Shown: positions 1 to 6,805 of the stretch, one piece after another | Layout of the letters: each line of letters begins with the position of its first letter | How positions within the stretch are numbered: the stretch's first letter is position 1 | NCBI GenBank assembly: GCA_035294465.1 | Contig: DATGKW010000186.1 | Coordinates: 1-17,659 of the forward strand | Length of the DNA stretch: 17,659 bases | Direction: 5' to 3' | Origin: Paraktedonobacter sp035294465 | GTDB taxonomy: Bacteria; Chloroflexota; Ktedonobacteria; Ktedonobacterales; Ktedonobacteraceae | The notes under the pieces: generated by a model | Seen by the model: only the letters and a program-made list of their open reading frames with translations | What the model was told of the DNA's origin: nothing | Databases searched by the model: none | Made by a program: the position numbers and the translations under genes

Positions 1-286
1 TTAACTTTATTGTATACGAGATGATTACGATTTCTTGCGATTAACTTCTGCATAATGCCAGACGAAAACTACCAGGTGAAGCAAAACCGCATTCCGCCTT
101 CTTAGGTATCATATCTCTTAGAGAAAATGATTTTATCAAAGAAAATTGTTTTTAACAAGCACCTGAACAACTGAATACTGCTCACTCCCGATGGTACGTG
201 CATCGTGTGCCAGTCATGGCATGTGAAGTAACGGTGACAAGAGCGAAAGCACACGTTTCGGTAAACCAATTGAGTGACCTAGACAA
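1..286. other. AT-rich non-coding region left of the TnpB remnant
   Basis: I see no convincing gene here. The DNA is more AT-rich than the biosynthetic genes that follow. Short dyads occur near 191-223, for example TGCCA-gtca-TGGCA, next to the transposase remnant. They could be degraded insertion-sequence end structure, but no clear element end or target duplication can be assigned. Confidence 0.5.
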
Positions 287-814
287 ATGACAGACTCACG
301 GGAGAGAAATCTTTTTCATTTGTGTGTGTCCCCGCGAACGAAGGATTTTTGTTCACGAAGGGAACGCTGGTGGAAGCAGGAAGCCAACATGGGCAAGAGG
401 AACAATCAGAACTTTGTGAGCATTCCTCATGCTCGTTTTATCGCCATGTTCACCTACAAGGCTGAACTGGTAGGCATTACTGTGAAGGTCACGGAAGAGT
501 CCTACACGTCGAAAGCTTCGTTACTGGACCTGGACCCGTTGCCAGTTCGCAACAATGGCGATGAGAAACACAAATTTAGCGGCAAGCGCGTGAAACGTGG
601 ACTCTACCGTGCATCGGACGGACGGAAGATCAACGCCGATATCAATGGCGCTGGCAACATCATCAAAAAAGTAGCCCCTGATGCCTTCGGGCTCAAGGCG
701 GTAGAGGATGGTAAAGGGGTGCTTGCATCCCTGGTAGTCCATCCTGTGAGGTTGTCGTTCCCCTCACGAAGCCAGAAAGCAAGCGGAAAGCAGCCGAAAG
801 CAAGCGGTCAATAG
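287..814 (+). pseudogene. Decayed TnpB (IS605/IS607-type OrfB) C-terminal remnant
   Basis: The reading frame is open for 175 codons, but only the part from about 368 on resembles TnpB, the RNA-guided nuclease of IS200/IS605 and IS607 elements. Seen: a WKQEANMGKRNNQNF-type block, IPHARF, TEESYTSKAS, GKRVKRGLYR, and the last RuvC motif NADINGAGNI with its Asp. The zinc-ribbon cysteines of ordinary TnpB are absent; as I recall, a branch of TnpB has a serine/threonine-rich TEESYTSKAS segment there. The first about 27 residues do not look like TnpB. In another frame just upstream (about 335-365) the DNA reads RRIFVHEGN, which resembles the strand that normally precedes WKQE, so a frameshift is likely. 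Most of the protein (wedge domain, RuvC-I and -II) is missing and no TnpA is present, so it is probably inactive. Confidence 0.75.
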
Positions 815-1020
815 AACGCTATATTTCGCTACAAAACGCTATACTTTTTGGAACTATCGCATCATCGCATCTGAAGATAAAGGAAGTCAAAGTGAGGAAT
901 AGAGGTTCATATCCTCAAGGAAGTAGCTGGCTATATTTATCTCCATTTTTAGAGTAGCTCCATATACTAGCTTTAGTCTTGGTGAAGACCGTTTTAGTTT
1001 TTAACAAGGGGATAATTTTT
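815..1020 (+). promoter_or_regulatory. Leader region of the polyketide cluster with an imperfect direct repeat
   Basis: This 206-nt gap precedes the first biosynthetic gene. It holds AGTAGCT at 922-928 and again at 953-959, each followed by a TATA-rich stretch; the 31-nt spacing is close to three helical turns. TATACT at 963-968 could be a -10 box, but I find no good -35 partner. Near the left end AACGCTATA occurs twice (817-846), possibly the end of the decayed insertion sequence. A regulator-controlled promoter is plausible but not proven. Confidence 0.3.
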
Positions 1021-1446
1021 ATGAAGCTCATTCGATCTCAAGAGGTTCCTGCTGACATTGTTCGTGAGCCTGGAGCTAAACAGGCTACAATTAAACGACT
1101 CATCGATACAACCGACGGCGCGGACCGCTTTGTTCTCAGTCTCTTTGAATTAAGGCCGAATGGTTCGACGCCTCCGCATTACCACGAGTGGGAGCACGAG
1201 GTTTTTATTCTTGAGGGAGCCATGCAGTTGCTGTTGCCTCACGAAGAGAAGGCGGTAGATCTTCAGGCCGGCGATGTTGTCTTTATTCCGCGTAATGAGC
1301 CACATGGGTTTGCCACAAGTTCTGACCAGACCTGCCGGTTCCTGGTGGTTGCACCGACAGAGCGTCCGCCGATTCGCAACTATTTCCTCTCCGAAGAAGC
1401 TTATCAATTTGATGGCGCTCTGGAGAGCACGGTAGCGAAAATGTAA
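1021..1446 (+). CDS. Cupin-domain polyketide cyclase-like protein (TcmJ/WhiE-II type)
   Basis: A 141-aa single-domain cupin. The ATG at 1021 is chosen because AAGGGG (1006-1011) lies 9 nt upstream; an in-frame TTG at 979 would add 14 residues without support. Cupin motif 1 is PHYHEWEHEVFILEG (residues 52-66), supplying His53, His55 and Glu60; motif 2 is GDVVFIPRNEPHGF (84-97), supplying His95. Together these form a complete metal site. Cupins of this size are regular members of type II polyketide clusters (TcmJ of tetracenomycin, WhiE ORFII of spore pigment), where they assist cyclisation or act on the nascent polyketide. It is the first gene of the cluster and is followed by an unusual repeat. 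The fold is clear; the cyclisation role is inferred from the neighbours. Confidence 0.85.
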   Translation: MKLIRSQEVPADIVREPGAKQATIKRLIDTTDGADRFVLSLFELRPNGSTPPHYHEWEHEVFILEGAMQLLLPHEEKAVDLQAGDVVFIPRNEPHGFATSSDQTCRFLVVAPTERPPIRNYFLSEEAYQFDGALESTVAKM

Positions 1447-1457
1447 TCTATTTTTGT

Positions 1458-1513
1458 AATGTATTGTAGGAAAAGCTATTCTAGCTTCTTCTACAATACA
1501 TTGTAGAAGAAGC
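1458..1513. repeat. Three-arm inverted repeat between cupin and cyclase genes
   Basis: Arm 1 (1458-1477) pairs with arm 2 (1483-1502) over 18 of 20 positions around the 5-nt loop ATTCT, and the outer 12 bp (AATGTATTGTAG / CTACAATACATT) are perfect. Arm 2 also pairs perfectly over 14 bp (1484-1497) with a third arm (1500-1513) across 2 nt. Arms 1 and 3 are therefore diverged copies that compete for arm 2. The centre CTACAATACATTGTAG is a perfect 16-bp palindrome. There is no U-tract after it, so it is not a classic terminator. It could be an operator, an RNA-processing stem, or part of a dispersed element (a relative lies at 7335-7392). Confidence 0.75.
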
Positions 1514-1547
1514 GAATGAATGGGCGATCACAATAGAGGTCAGATAC
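1484..1547 (+). repeat. Intergenic element, copy 1 (upstream of the PKS cyclase gene)
   Basis: By eye this stretch aligns with 7335-7392. Both contain a [C/T]TACAA..CATTG[T/C]AGA core, then AGCGA. They then share a 22-nt block (1526-1547 here, 7371-7392 there) identical at 18 positions, with GATC at its start and TAGAG inside. Both copies lie beside a large hairpin. This suggests two diverged copies of one element, or a shared binding region. The alignment was done by eye only. Confidence 0.45.
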
Positions 1548-1589
1548 ACTCTCGGAGGCGGTTTTCATATGGTAGGGAGGAAATGAACT

Positions 1590-2414
1590 ATGCCGCAGAT
1601 CATTGATTTAAGTATGCCCATTGAGCGGCATCCCAAGGATCCCACTTTTGAAAGGGTCAGGCTGATTGATCATGCGAGAGGGGGAGATCAAATCTGGCGT
1701 GCTCTCTTTATGCCGGCCAAAGCCTCCTTGCGGAAAAAGCTTGTTGGCTGCTGGCGCTATATTCGTGCCTTTCGCACGGCGAATCGCGGGAGCTTTCCTG
1801 GCGGGAAGTTCCTGAGCAATGAAGTTTATACCATCTCCGTGCATTGCGGAACGCATCTTGATGCTCCCTATCACTTTGGCCCCATATGCGAGGGGAAACC
1901 TGCCCGACGGGTTAATGAGTTGCCTCTTGAGTGGTGCTTTGGCCACGGAGTGGTTCTGGATCTCGTCCACAAAGGGCCTGGAGCTGCTATTACTGTTGCT
2001 GATCTGCAAGAGGCGCTGAATCGCATACAGTATGAATTGCAGCCACTGGATATCGTGCTGATTCGTACAGACTCTGATAAGTTGTGGCCGCGACCGGAAT
2101 ATTTTACTGCTCATCCTGGAATGGCAGAGGAAGCGACGCGCTGGCTTGTAGAGCGTGGCGTTAAGGTGATAGGGATCGATACGAACGGTTTTGATCTTCC
2201 TTTCATGGAGATGGTGCGAGCTTACCTTTCTACAAGAGATTCACGGATGCTCTGGCCGGCTCATATATATGGACGAACCAGAGAGTATGTCCATATGGAG
2301 CGGCTGGCTAACCTGCATCGATTGCCGAAATCACACGGTTTCCAGGTAGCCTGTTTTCCTATAGCGATCCGCGATGCTGGCGCAGCCTGGGTGCGTGCTG
2401 TAGCAATTGTGTAG
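1590..2414 (+). CDS. Metal-dependent cyclase family protein (PF04199-like), putative polyketide cyclase
   Basis: A 274-aa protein of the putative-cyclase/kynurenine formamidase-like fold. The signature HxGTHxDxPxH is complete as HCGTHLDAPYH (residues 85-95), giving the usual metal ligands His85, His89, Asp91 and probably His95. The opening IIDLSMPIE is the typical first strand and the end GAAWVRAVAIV is also family-like. About 35 residues between the first strand and the HCGTH motif (RALFMPAKA to GGKFLSNEV) are longer than in formamidases and resemble the form found in type II PKS clusters, where such proteins are thought to close later rings. GGAGG (1576-1580) lies 9 nt before the ATG. The next gene follows after 14 nt, so it is the first gene of a tight operon. 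Substrate and ring position are inferred. Confidence 0.85.
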   Translation: MPQIIDLSMPIERHPKDPTFERVRLIDHARGGDQIWRALFMPAKASLRKKLVGCWRYIRAFRTANRGSFPGGKFLSNEVYTISVHCGTHLDAPYHFGPICEGKPARRVNELPLEWCFGHGVVLDLVHKGPGAAITVADLQEALNRIQYELQPLDIVLIRTDSDKLWPRPEYFTAHPGMAEEATRWLVERGVKVIGIDTNGFDLPFMEMVRAYLSTRDSRMLWPAHIYGRTREYVHMERLANLHRLPKSHGFQVACFPIAIRDAGAAWVRAVAIV

Positions 2415-2428
2415 AGAGGGAAATAGCA

Positions 2429-3463
2429 ATGCAACATGAGGAAATGCTTGCTGTATATCTGCAAGCGCCGGTGGCCGCGCAGATCCTGCACAACAATTTT
2501 GGGTTTGCTCGTGCGCGCGTGCTTGATACAGCCCTGGAATTGGGAGTTTTCACCCACATTGCCCAGGGAGTATGCACATCTTCCCTTCTGGCCGCTTTGC
2601 TCGGCTGTGATGAGCAAGGGCTGCGTTGCCTGCTGGACGCGCTGATTGGGCTGGAACTCTTGCAGTACGGAGACGCGGGCTATAGCCTGAGTCCATTGGC
2701 AAGAGCGTATCTGGTAGAGGGGCAGCCGGGTTATCTTGGCCCTCATCTACGGGCCGTCATCGAGCAGTGGGATGCCTGGAGCGAGCTAACGCAGGTGGTA
2801 CGCAGCGGGCGTAAACGTCTCAGGCAAGATTGGGGATCAGCGCGGGGGCGCGGTTGCAATCCTGGTATGTTCGCTCACATTTTCCCTTTGACTTTTCCTA
2901 TAGCCTGGAAAGTTGCCGGGCTCTTTGGGCACCCGCTACGCGGCCGTGTCTTAGATATGTTTGCTGGCAGCGGTGCATGGGGCATCGCGGTGGCGCTTCG
3001 CCATCCACAGGTAGAAGTTGTGGCGCGAGATGAGCCGGCCTTGCTTGACGCTGTTCGGGAGAAGGTTCGGCAATTTGACCTGGGGGAACGCTTTACCCTG
3101 CAAACGCCTGGGGAGGACAGAGGCTCGTTTACGCCGGAGAGTTTTCGCCTGATTATTATCGCCCACGCCTGCCGTTTTCTTGGTGCATGCAGGAGCCGGG
3201 AACTCCTGAAAGAATGTTATCGACTGCTGCAGCCAGGAGGCACGCTGCTGCTGGTGGATGTGATGCGTGATGGTTACACGGATTCGTCCGCCGCTCTGGT
3301 GATTCGATTAAGCCTCTTTCTTAACACGCGGGAAGGGGATGTTTTTTCGGCGGCACAATTTCACGCGTGGTTAAAAGCCGCAGGTTTTGAACAGATAAGG
3401 GATGAGAGGATAGAACAGGTACCCTTCCTCTTCGCTTCTAAGAGTGGGCCTGATCCTCTGTGA
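2429..3463 (+). CDS. SAM-dependent O-methyltransferase family protein (small-molecule type)
   Basis: A 344-aa protein with the two-part architecture of plant/actinomycete-type O-methyltransferases. Residues about 15-110 form a winged-helix dimerisation domain (LDTALELGVF, LLDALIGLELL, YSLSPLARAYL). Residues about 165-335 form a class I methyltransferase with SAM motif VLDMFAGSGAWGIA (174-187), a candidate acidic ribose ligand Asp201 and the late motif LLQPGGTLLLVD (266-277). His247 in AHACRF sits near the usual catalytic-base region. AGAGGG lies 8 nt before the ATG. Relatives in polyketide clusters methylate phenolic hydroxyls, although some have changed to decarboxylation or hydroxylation (RdmB-like), so methyl transfer is likely but unproven. 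A 13-bp tandem duplication covers the stop codon. Confidence 0.85.
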   Translation: MQHEEMLAVYLQAPVAAQILHNNFGFARARVLDTALELGVFTHIAQGVCTSSLLAALLGCDEQGLRCLLDALIGLELLQYGDAGYSLSPLARAYLVEGQPGYLGPHLRAVIEQWDAWSELTQVVRSGRKRLRQDWGSARGRGCNPGMFAHIFPLTFPIAWKVAGLFGHPLRGRVLDMFAGSGAWGIAVALRHPQVEVVARDEPALLDAVREKVRQFDLGERFTLQTPGEDRGSFTPESFRLIIIAHACRFLGACRSRELLKECYRLLQPGGTLLLVDVMRDGYTDSSAALVIRLSLFLNTREGDVFSAAQFHAWLKAAGFEQIRDERIEQVPFLFASKSGPDPL

Positions 3464-3477
3464 TGATCCTCTGTGAT
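3452..3477 (+). repeat. Perfect 13-bp tandem duplication across the methyltransferase stop codon
   Basis: GATCCTCTGTGAT occurs twice back to back (3452-3464 and 3465-3477). The stop TGA of the methyltransferase is 3461-3463, so the duplication lengthens the gap to the ketosynthase gene without changing the protein. It looks like a recent slippage event. Confidence 0.9.
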
Positions 3478-3497
3478 AGGAATAAGGAGGTGAAAAA

Positions 3498-4784
3498 ATG
3501 CGCAAAGTTGTCCTGACGGGGTTAGGTATAGTCAGTCCTCTTGGAATCGGCAAGGAAGATTTCTGGCAGGGGTTGTCTTCTGGGCGTAGCGCGACAAAAC
3601 ATCTTTCCAGGATGAGAAGTTGTCAATTATTTGAAGAGTTTAACTTCGCCTCGCAGGTTATCTCAGAGGTAGATGACTTTGATCCTGTGAGGAGTGGGTT
3701 GCCTGGCGAAGTGTGCAAGTTAGATCGCTTTATTCAGTTCGCGGTTGCCGGTGCTCTTCAGGCTGTTCGGGATGCTCGTCTTGATATACAGGCCATGGAG
3801 CGCGAACGAGCTGGCATTGCGCTTGCTACGGCTATCTGCGGAACGCGCCAGATGGAGTCAGAATTTATCAAAGTAACCGATCGGGGCCGGGCTGAAATCG
3901 ATCCAGCACTGGTGAGTCCGGATCTCTACCTGGCCTCGATGTCGAACACCCCTGGTGTGATTTTATCGGCTATGATGGGCTGGCAGGGTCCCTGCGTTAC
4001 TCTCTCGACGGGCTGCATTGGCGGTCTCGATGCGATTGGCTATGCCTATGAAACTATACGAGATGGAGATGCGGATATAATGCTAACGGGGGCCAGCGAG
4101 GCCCCGATCACGCCCATTACCATTGCCTCTTTTGAGATCATTCATTGCCTCTCGAAAGAGCACAATGACGAGCCAGAACGCGCCTCCCGCCCGTTCGATG
4201 CCCGGCGAGATGGCTTTGTGCTCTCCGAAGGGTGTGGTATCCTCCTGCTGGAAGAAATGGAGCACGCCCGCAGACGCGGCGCTCATATTTACGCCGAGAT
4301 TGCCGGCTTCTCCAACACGTCTAATGCGTTGCATATGACCGATCTCCTGTCCGATGGCGCAGATCTGGCGCGAGCTATGGCCGGGGCCCTGGAACAGAGT
4401 AACCTGGAGCCGTCGGAAGTCGATTTTATGCACGCGCACGCGAGTTCGACTCCGCAGAACGATAGCTGCGAAACGAGCGCCATCAAGCTACTGTTTGGTG
4501 AGCATGCCTACAAAATTCCGGTGAATGGGACGAAATCAATGCTGGGTCACGCGCTTTCAGCAGCCAGTGCTATAGAGCTGGCCGCCTGCGTGCTGAGTTT
4601 CGAGCACAGCTTTATCCATCCTACCATCAATTACGAGGTGCCTGATCCGCTCTGCGATCTCGATTACGTTCCCAACGAGGGGCGGGCCTGGGATGGCGAT
4701 GTTATCCTGACCAATGCGAGCGGCTTTGCCGGGTTGCACGCGTCGATGGTGCTAAAGGCGTTTCGAGGAGAGGAGATAGTATGA
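3498..4784 (+). CDS. Type II polyketide ketosynthase KS-alpha
   Basis: A 428-aa FabF-like condensing enzyme that would extend an ACP-bound poly-beta-ketone chain with malonyl units. The active-site cysteine is Cys173 in LSTGCIGGLDAIG, close to the actinobacterial KS-alpha motif STGCTSGLDAVG. The other active-site residues are His314 (in HAHASSTPQND), Lys346 and His351 (GTKSMLGH). KS-alpha landmarks include SRPFDARRDGFVLSEG (230-245), RRRGAHIYAEIAGF and the ending DVILTNASGFAG. The sequence after the first histidine is Ala-Ser-Ser-Thr instead of Gly-Thr-Gly-Thr. AAGGAGG (3484-3490) lies 7 nt before the ATG. The stop overlaps the KS-beta start as ATGA, the usual KS-alpha/KS-beta translational coupling. 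Adjacency to a KS-beta argues strongly against a fatty-acid FabF. Confidence 0.96.
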   Translation: MRKVVLTGLGIVSPLGIGKEDFWQGLSSGRSATKHLSRMRSCQLFEEFNFASQVISEVDDFDPVRSGLPGEVCKLDRFIQFAVAGALQAVRDARLDIQAMERERAGIALATAICGTRQMESEFIKVTDRGRAEIDPALVSPDLYLASMSNTPGVILSAMMGWQGPCVTLSTGCIGGLDAIGYAYETIRDGDADIMLTGASEAPITPITIASFEIIHCLSKEHNDEPERASRPFDARRDGFVLSEGCGILLLEEMEHARRRGAHIYAEIAGFSNTSNALHMTDLLSDGADLARAMAGALEQSNLEPSEVDFMHAHASSTPQNDSCETSAIKLLFGEHAYKIPVNGTKSMLGHALSAASAIELAACVLSFEHSFIHPTINYEVPDPLCDLDYVPNEGRAWDGDVILTNASGFAGLHASMVLKAFRGEEIV

Positions 4785-6028
4785 AACGCAGCGTAATTAC
4801 CGGCATTGGGTGTATTACGCCCGCTGGTATAGGGGTAGATGCCCTCTGGGAGCGTGTACTGCTAGGGCGAGCCTGTACGCAGACGATTGATCGCTTCGAT
4901 GCGTCGCGCTATCTATGCCAGGTAGCCGGCCAGGCAGATGATTTCAGGGCTGAGCAGGTGCTTCCGCCGCGCTTCATCAAACGAACCGATCGTTTTACTC
5001 ATCTCGCTCTGGCTGCAGTCCAGCAGGCGCTTGAAGATGCTCGCCTGAGCATAGGTACGGCGGGCGGAGTAAACCCCGAGCGCGTTGGCGTGACGGTCGG
5101 CAATATTCTTGGCGGGTGGGAATTCGCCGAACGCGAATTACGCAAGCTCTGGAGAGATGGCGAGAAGGAGGTGAGCCCATATCAGGCGACAGCCTGGTTC
5201 CCGACGGCCCCCCAGGGTGCTATCTGCATCGCGCAGGGTATTAAGGGGCCGGCGCGAACCTTTATTTCGGATCGTGCGAGTGGAGCGTATGCACTGATTC
5301 ATGGCGCTGGTCTCATTCGCCGGGGGCAGGTCGATGTGGTGATTGCCGGAGGCGTCGAGGCACCTCTATCCCCGTATGGCTGGCTCTGCTGCCAGACCAG
5401 CGGCTTTTTGACGCGTCACGGAAATACATCTCCAATGACAGCCTATCGCCCTTTTGACAAAAGACACTCAGGCTCGGTCCTAGGTGAAGGGAGCGCTTTT
5501 CTGATTCTTGAAGAATTGGAGCACGCTCAGCAGCGCGGCGCCACTATTTACGGCGAACTACGGGGGTGGGCTGTCGGTTCTGATGGCTATATGCCCTACT
5601 ATACCGTCGAGCCGCATGGCACCATTCTGACAAAGACTATGCGCACATGTTTACAGCATGCTTCTCTGGTGGCGGAAGACATTGATGTCATTTTTGCGCA
5701 TGGCACAGGTGTCCCCGCAGAAGACGTGACCGAGGTGTATGCCATCAAAGAGGTTTTCGGCAAACAACGCCGGCAGGTTGCAGTCACGGCCCCAAAGTCT
5801 GCCATTGGTCACTTGTTGGGAGCTGCAACCCCGGTGGATGTAGCTATCGCTGTGTATACAATGGTGCGCAAAGAGATTCCCCCCACGGCGAACCTTGATG
5901 AACCGGCTCCCGGCTTTGATCTTGACTTCGTGCAGCATCGACCTCGCAAAGTAGCGGCGTGCCATCATAGCCTGGTTGTCTCACGAGGACTCGGAGGGGT
6001 GAATGCATGCCTGGTAGTGAGCGCCTGA
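4781..6028 (+). CDS. Type II polyketide chain-length factor KS-beta
   Basis: A 415-aa ketosynthase homologue lacking the active-site cysteine. The position is occupied by Arg165 in FISDRASGAYAL, aligned with Cys173 of KS-alpha. In characterised chain-length factors this residue is usually Gln. Unlike typical actinobacterial KS-beta proteins, both active-site histidines are kept: His307 in AHGTG and His344 in KSAIGHLLG. KS-beta normally pairs with KS-alpha, sets chain length and promotes malonyl-ACP decarboxylation for priming. The ATG overlaps the KS-alpha stop by 4 nt, behind a purine-rich ribosome-binding region (4765-4776). The cysteine loss plus position makes the call secure; the Arg and retained His pair suggest an early-branching lineage. 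Confidence 0.95.
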   Translation: MKRSVITGIGCITPAGIGVDALWERVLLGRACTQTIDRFDASRYLCQVAGQADDFRAEQVLPPRFIKRTDRFTHLALAAVQQALEDARLSIGTAGGVNPERVGVTVGNILGGWEFAERELRKLWRDGEKEVSPYQATAWFPTAPQGAICIAQGIKGPARTFISDRASGAYALIHGAGLIRRGQVDVVIAGGVEAPLSPYGWLCCQTSGFLTRHGNTSPMTAYRPFDKRHSGSVLGEGSAFLILEELEHAQQRGATIYGELRGWAVGSDGYMPYYTVEPHGTILTKTMRTCLQHASLVAEDIDVIFAHGTGVPAEDVTEVYAIKEVFGKQRRQVAVTAPKSAIGHLLGAATPVDVAIAVYTMVRKEIPPTANLDEPAPGFDLDFVQHRPRKVAACHHSLVVSRGLGGVNACLVVSA

Positions 6029-6486
6029 TTGAGATCGCGATAAGCGGTAGCGATATATCCACTTGCGATACGCATGTGACGGAGCAGCAAGAAACGACCT
6101 GCGCAGCACATACGCAGGCTATAGGAGTGGATATCGTTGATATTCAGCGCATGCAAACGCTGTACGAGCGCTGGGGAGTGTGCTTTCTAAGCAGGCTATT
6201 TACCTTGCGGGAACAAAGCGCCTGCCGGAAAGCGACCGGCTATCGCTGGTGCTCGTTGGCAGGTCGCTTCGCTGCTAAGGAAGCGGTGAAGAAGATTCTG
6301 GCCGGGCGAGGCGAGATAGCAAACTGGATCGCAATAGAGGTCTTGAATGGGCCGTATGGTGAGCCATACATACGCCTTCACGAGCAGGCCATGTCGGCGC
6401 TTGAACGAGCAGGCTATGCCTATCTTGTGCTAAGCATCTCTCACGATGCCAATCTGGCGATAGCTACTGTTATGGCCTATCGGTGA
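6007..6486 (+). CDS. AcpS-type phosphopantetheinyl transferase (holo-ACP synthase) with N-terminal extension
   Basis: A 159-aa protein that would transfer 4'-phosphopantetheine from CoA to the ACP encoded just downstream. Family motifs are intact: IGVDIVDIQRM (39-49) with the Mg2+-binding Asp42, FAAKEAVKK (88-96) with Glu92, and LSISHD (142-147). The core from about residue 38 is the normal AcpS size of about 120 aa, so the first about 37 residues are an extension. The ATG at 6007 lies inside the KS-beta gene (22-nt overlap) and is supported by GGAGGGG (5993-5999) 7 nt upstream; an internal GTG at 6076 lacks such a site. A PPTase placed between KS-beta and ACP points to a dedicated activator of this pathway rather than the primary-metabolism enzyme, though the latter cannot be excluded from this window. 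Confidence 0.93.
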   Translation: MPGSERLIEIAISGSDISTCDTHVTEQQETTCAAHTQAIGVDIVDIQRMQTLYERWGVCFLSRLFTLREQSACRKATGYRWCSLAGRFAAKEAVKKILAGRGEIANWIAIEVLNGPYGEPYIRLHEQAMSALERAGYAYLVLSISHDANLAIATVMAYR

Positions 6487-6537
6487 TGTTAGCGATATCT
6501 GGAATTTTTCAGGTGTAATCTGAAAGGAGATGTACTT

Positions 6538-6780
6538 ATGAACATTCATGCCGAACTTTTGTCTGCGTTGTGTGACCTGGCTATTGATACCAGCCAGATT
6601 AGCGGCGAGACACGCTTGAAAGAGGATCTTGAGATGGATTCTACTGAACGCGTGGAGCTGGCGCTGGCGCTCGAAAAGCGCCTGTCACTCTCGATTGATG
6701 ATGCTATTTTTGGCAAACTGTCCAGTTTTGATGAGGTGGAACAGTATTTACAATCGCTTGCAGGCATCTTAGTCGGGTAA
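6538..6780 (+). CDS. Acyl carrier protein of the type II PKS
   Basis: An 80-aa acidic four-helix carrier protein. The phosphopantetheine-attachment serine is Ser35 in EMDSTERVEL, matching the DSL-type motif but with Thr after the Ser instead of the common Leu. Helix-II residues VELALALEKRL follow, and the C-terminal SSFDEVEQYLQSL matches helix IV. AAGGAG (6524-6529) lies 8 nt before the ATG. It would carry the growing polyketide between KS-alpha/KS-beta and the cyclases. Its position between the AcpS and aromatase genes confirms a dedicated PKS ACP rather than the fatty-acid one. Confidence 0.95.
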   Translation: MNIHAELLSALCDLAIDTSQISGETRLKEDLEMDSTERVELALALEKRLSLSIDDAIFGKLSSFDEVEQYLQSLAGILVG

Positions 6781-6805
6781 TTTATTAGAGGGAGAGGAGA
6801 GATAC

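Noticed and set aside
1458..1513. CRISPR-like repeat array
   Set aside because: Only three arms in alternating orientation with almost no spacers; this is a dyad structure, not a direct-repeat array.
1608..2114. A 168-codon minus-strand frame opposite the PF04199 cyclase gene
   Set aside because: The plus strand encodes the complete HCGTHLDAPYH motif in frame; the antisense frame has no features.
6030..6058. Reiterated GCGATA near the start of the AcpS gene as a third copy of the intergenic element
   Set aside because: Only a 12-mer is shared with copy 2, it is inside coding sequence, and no hairpin accompanies it.
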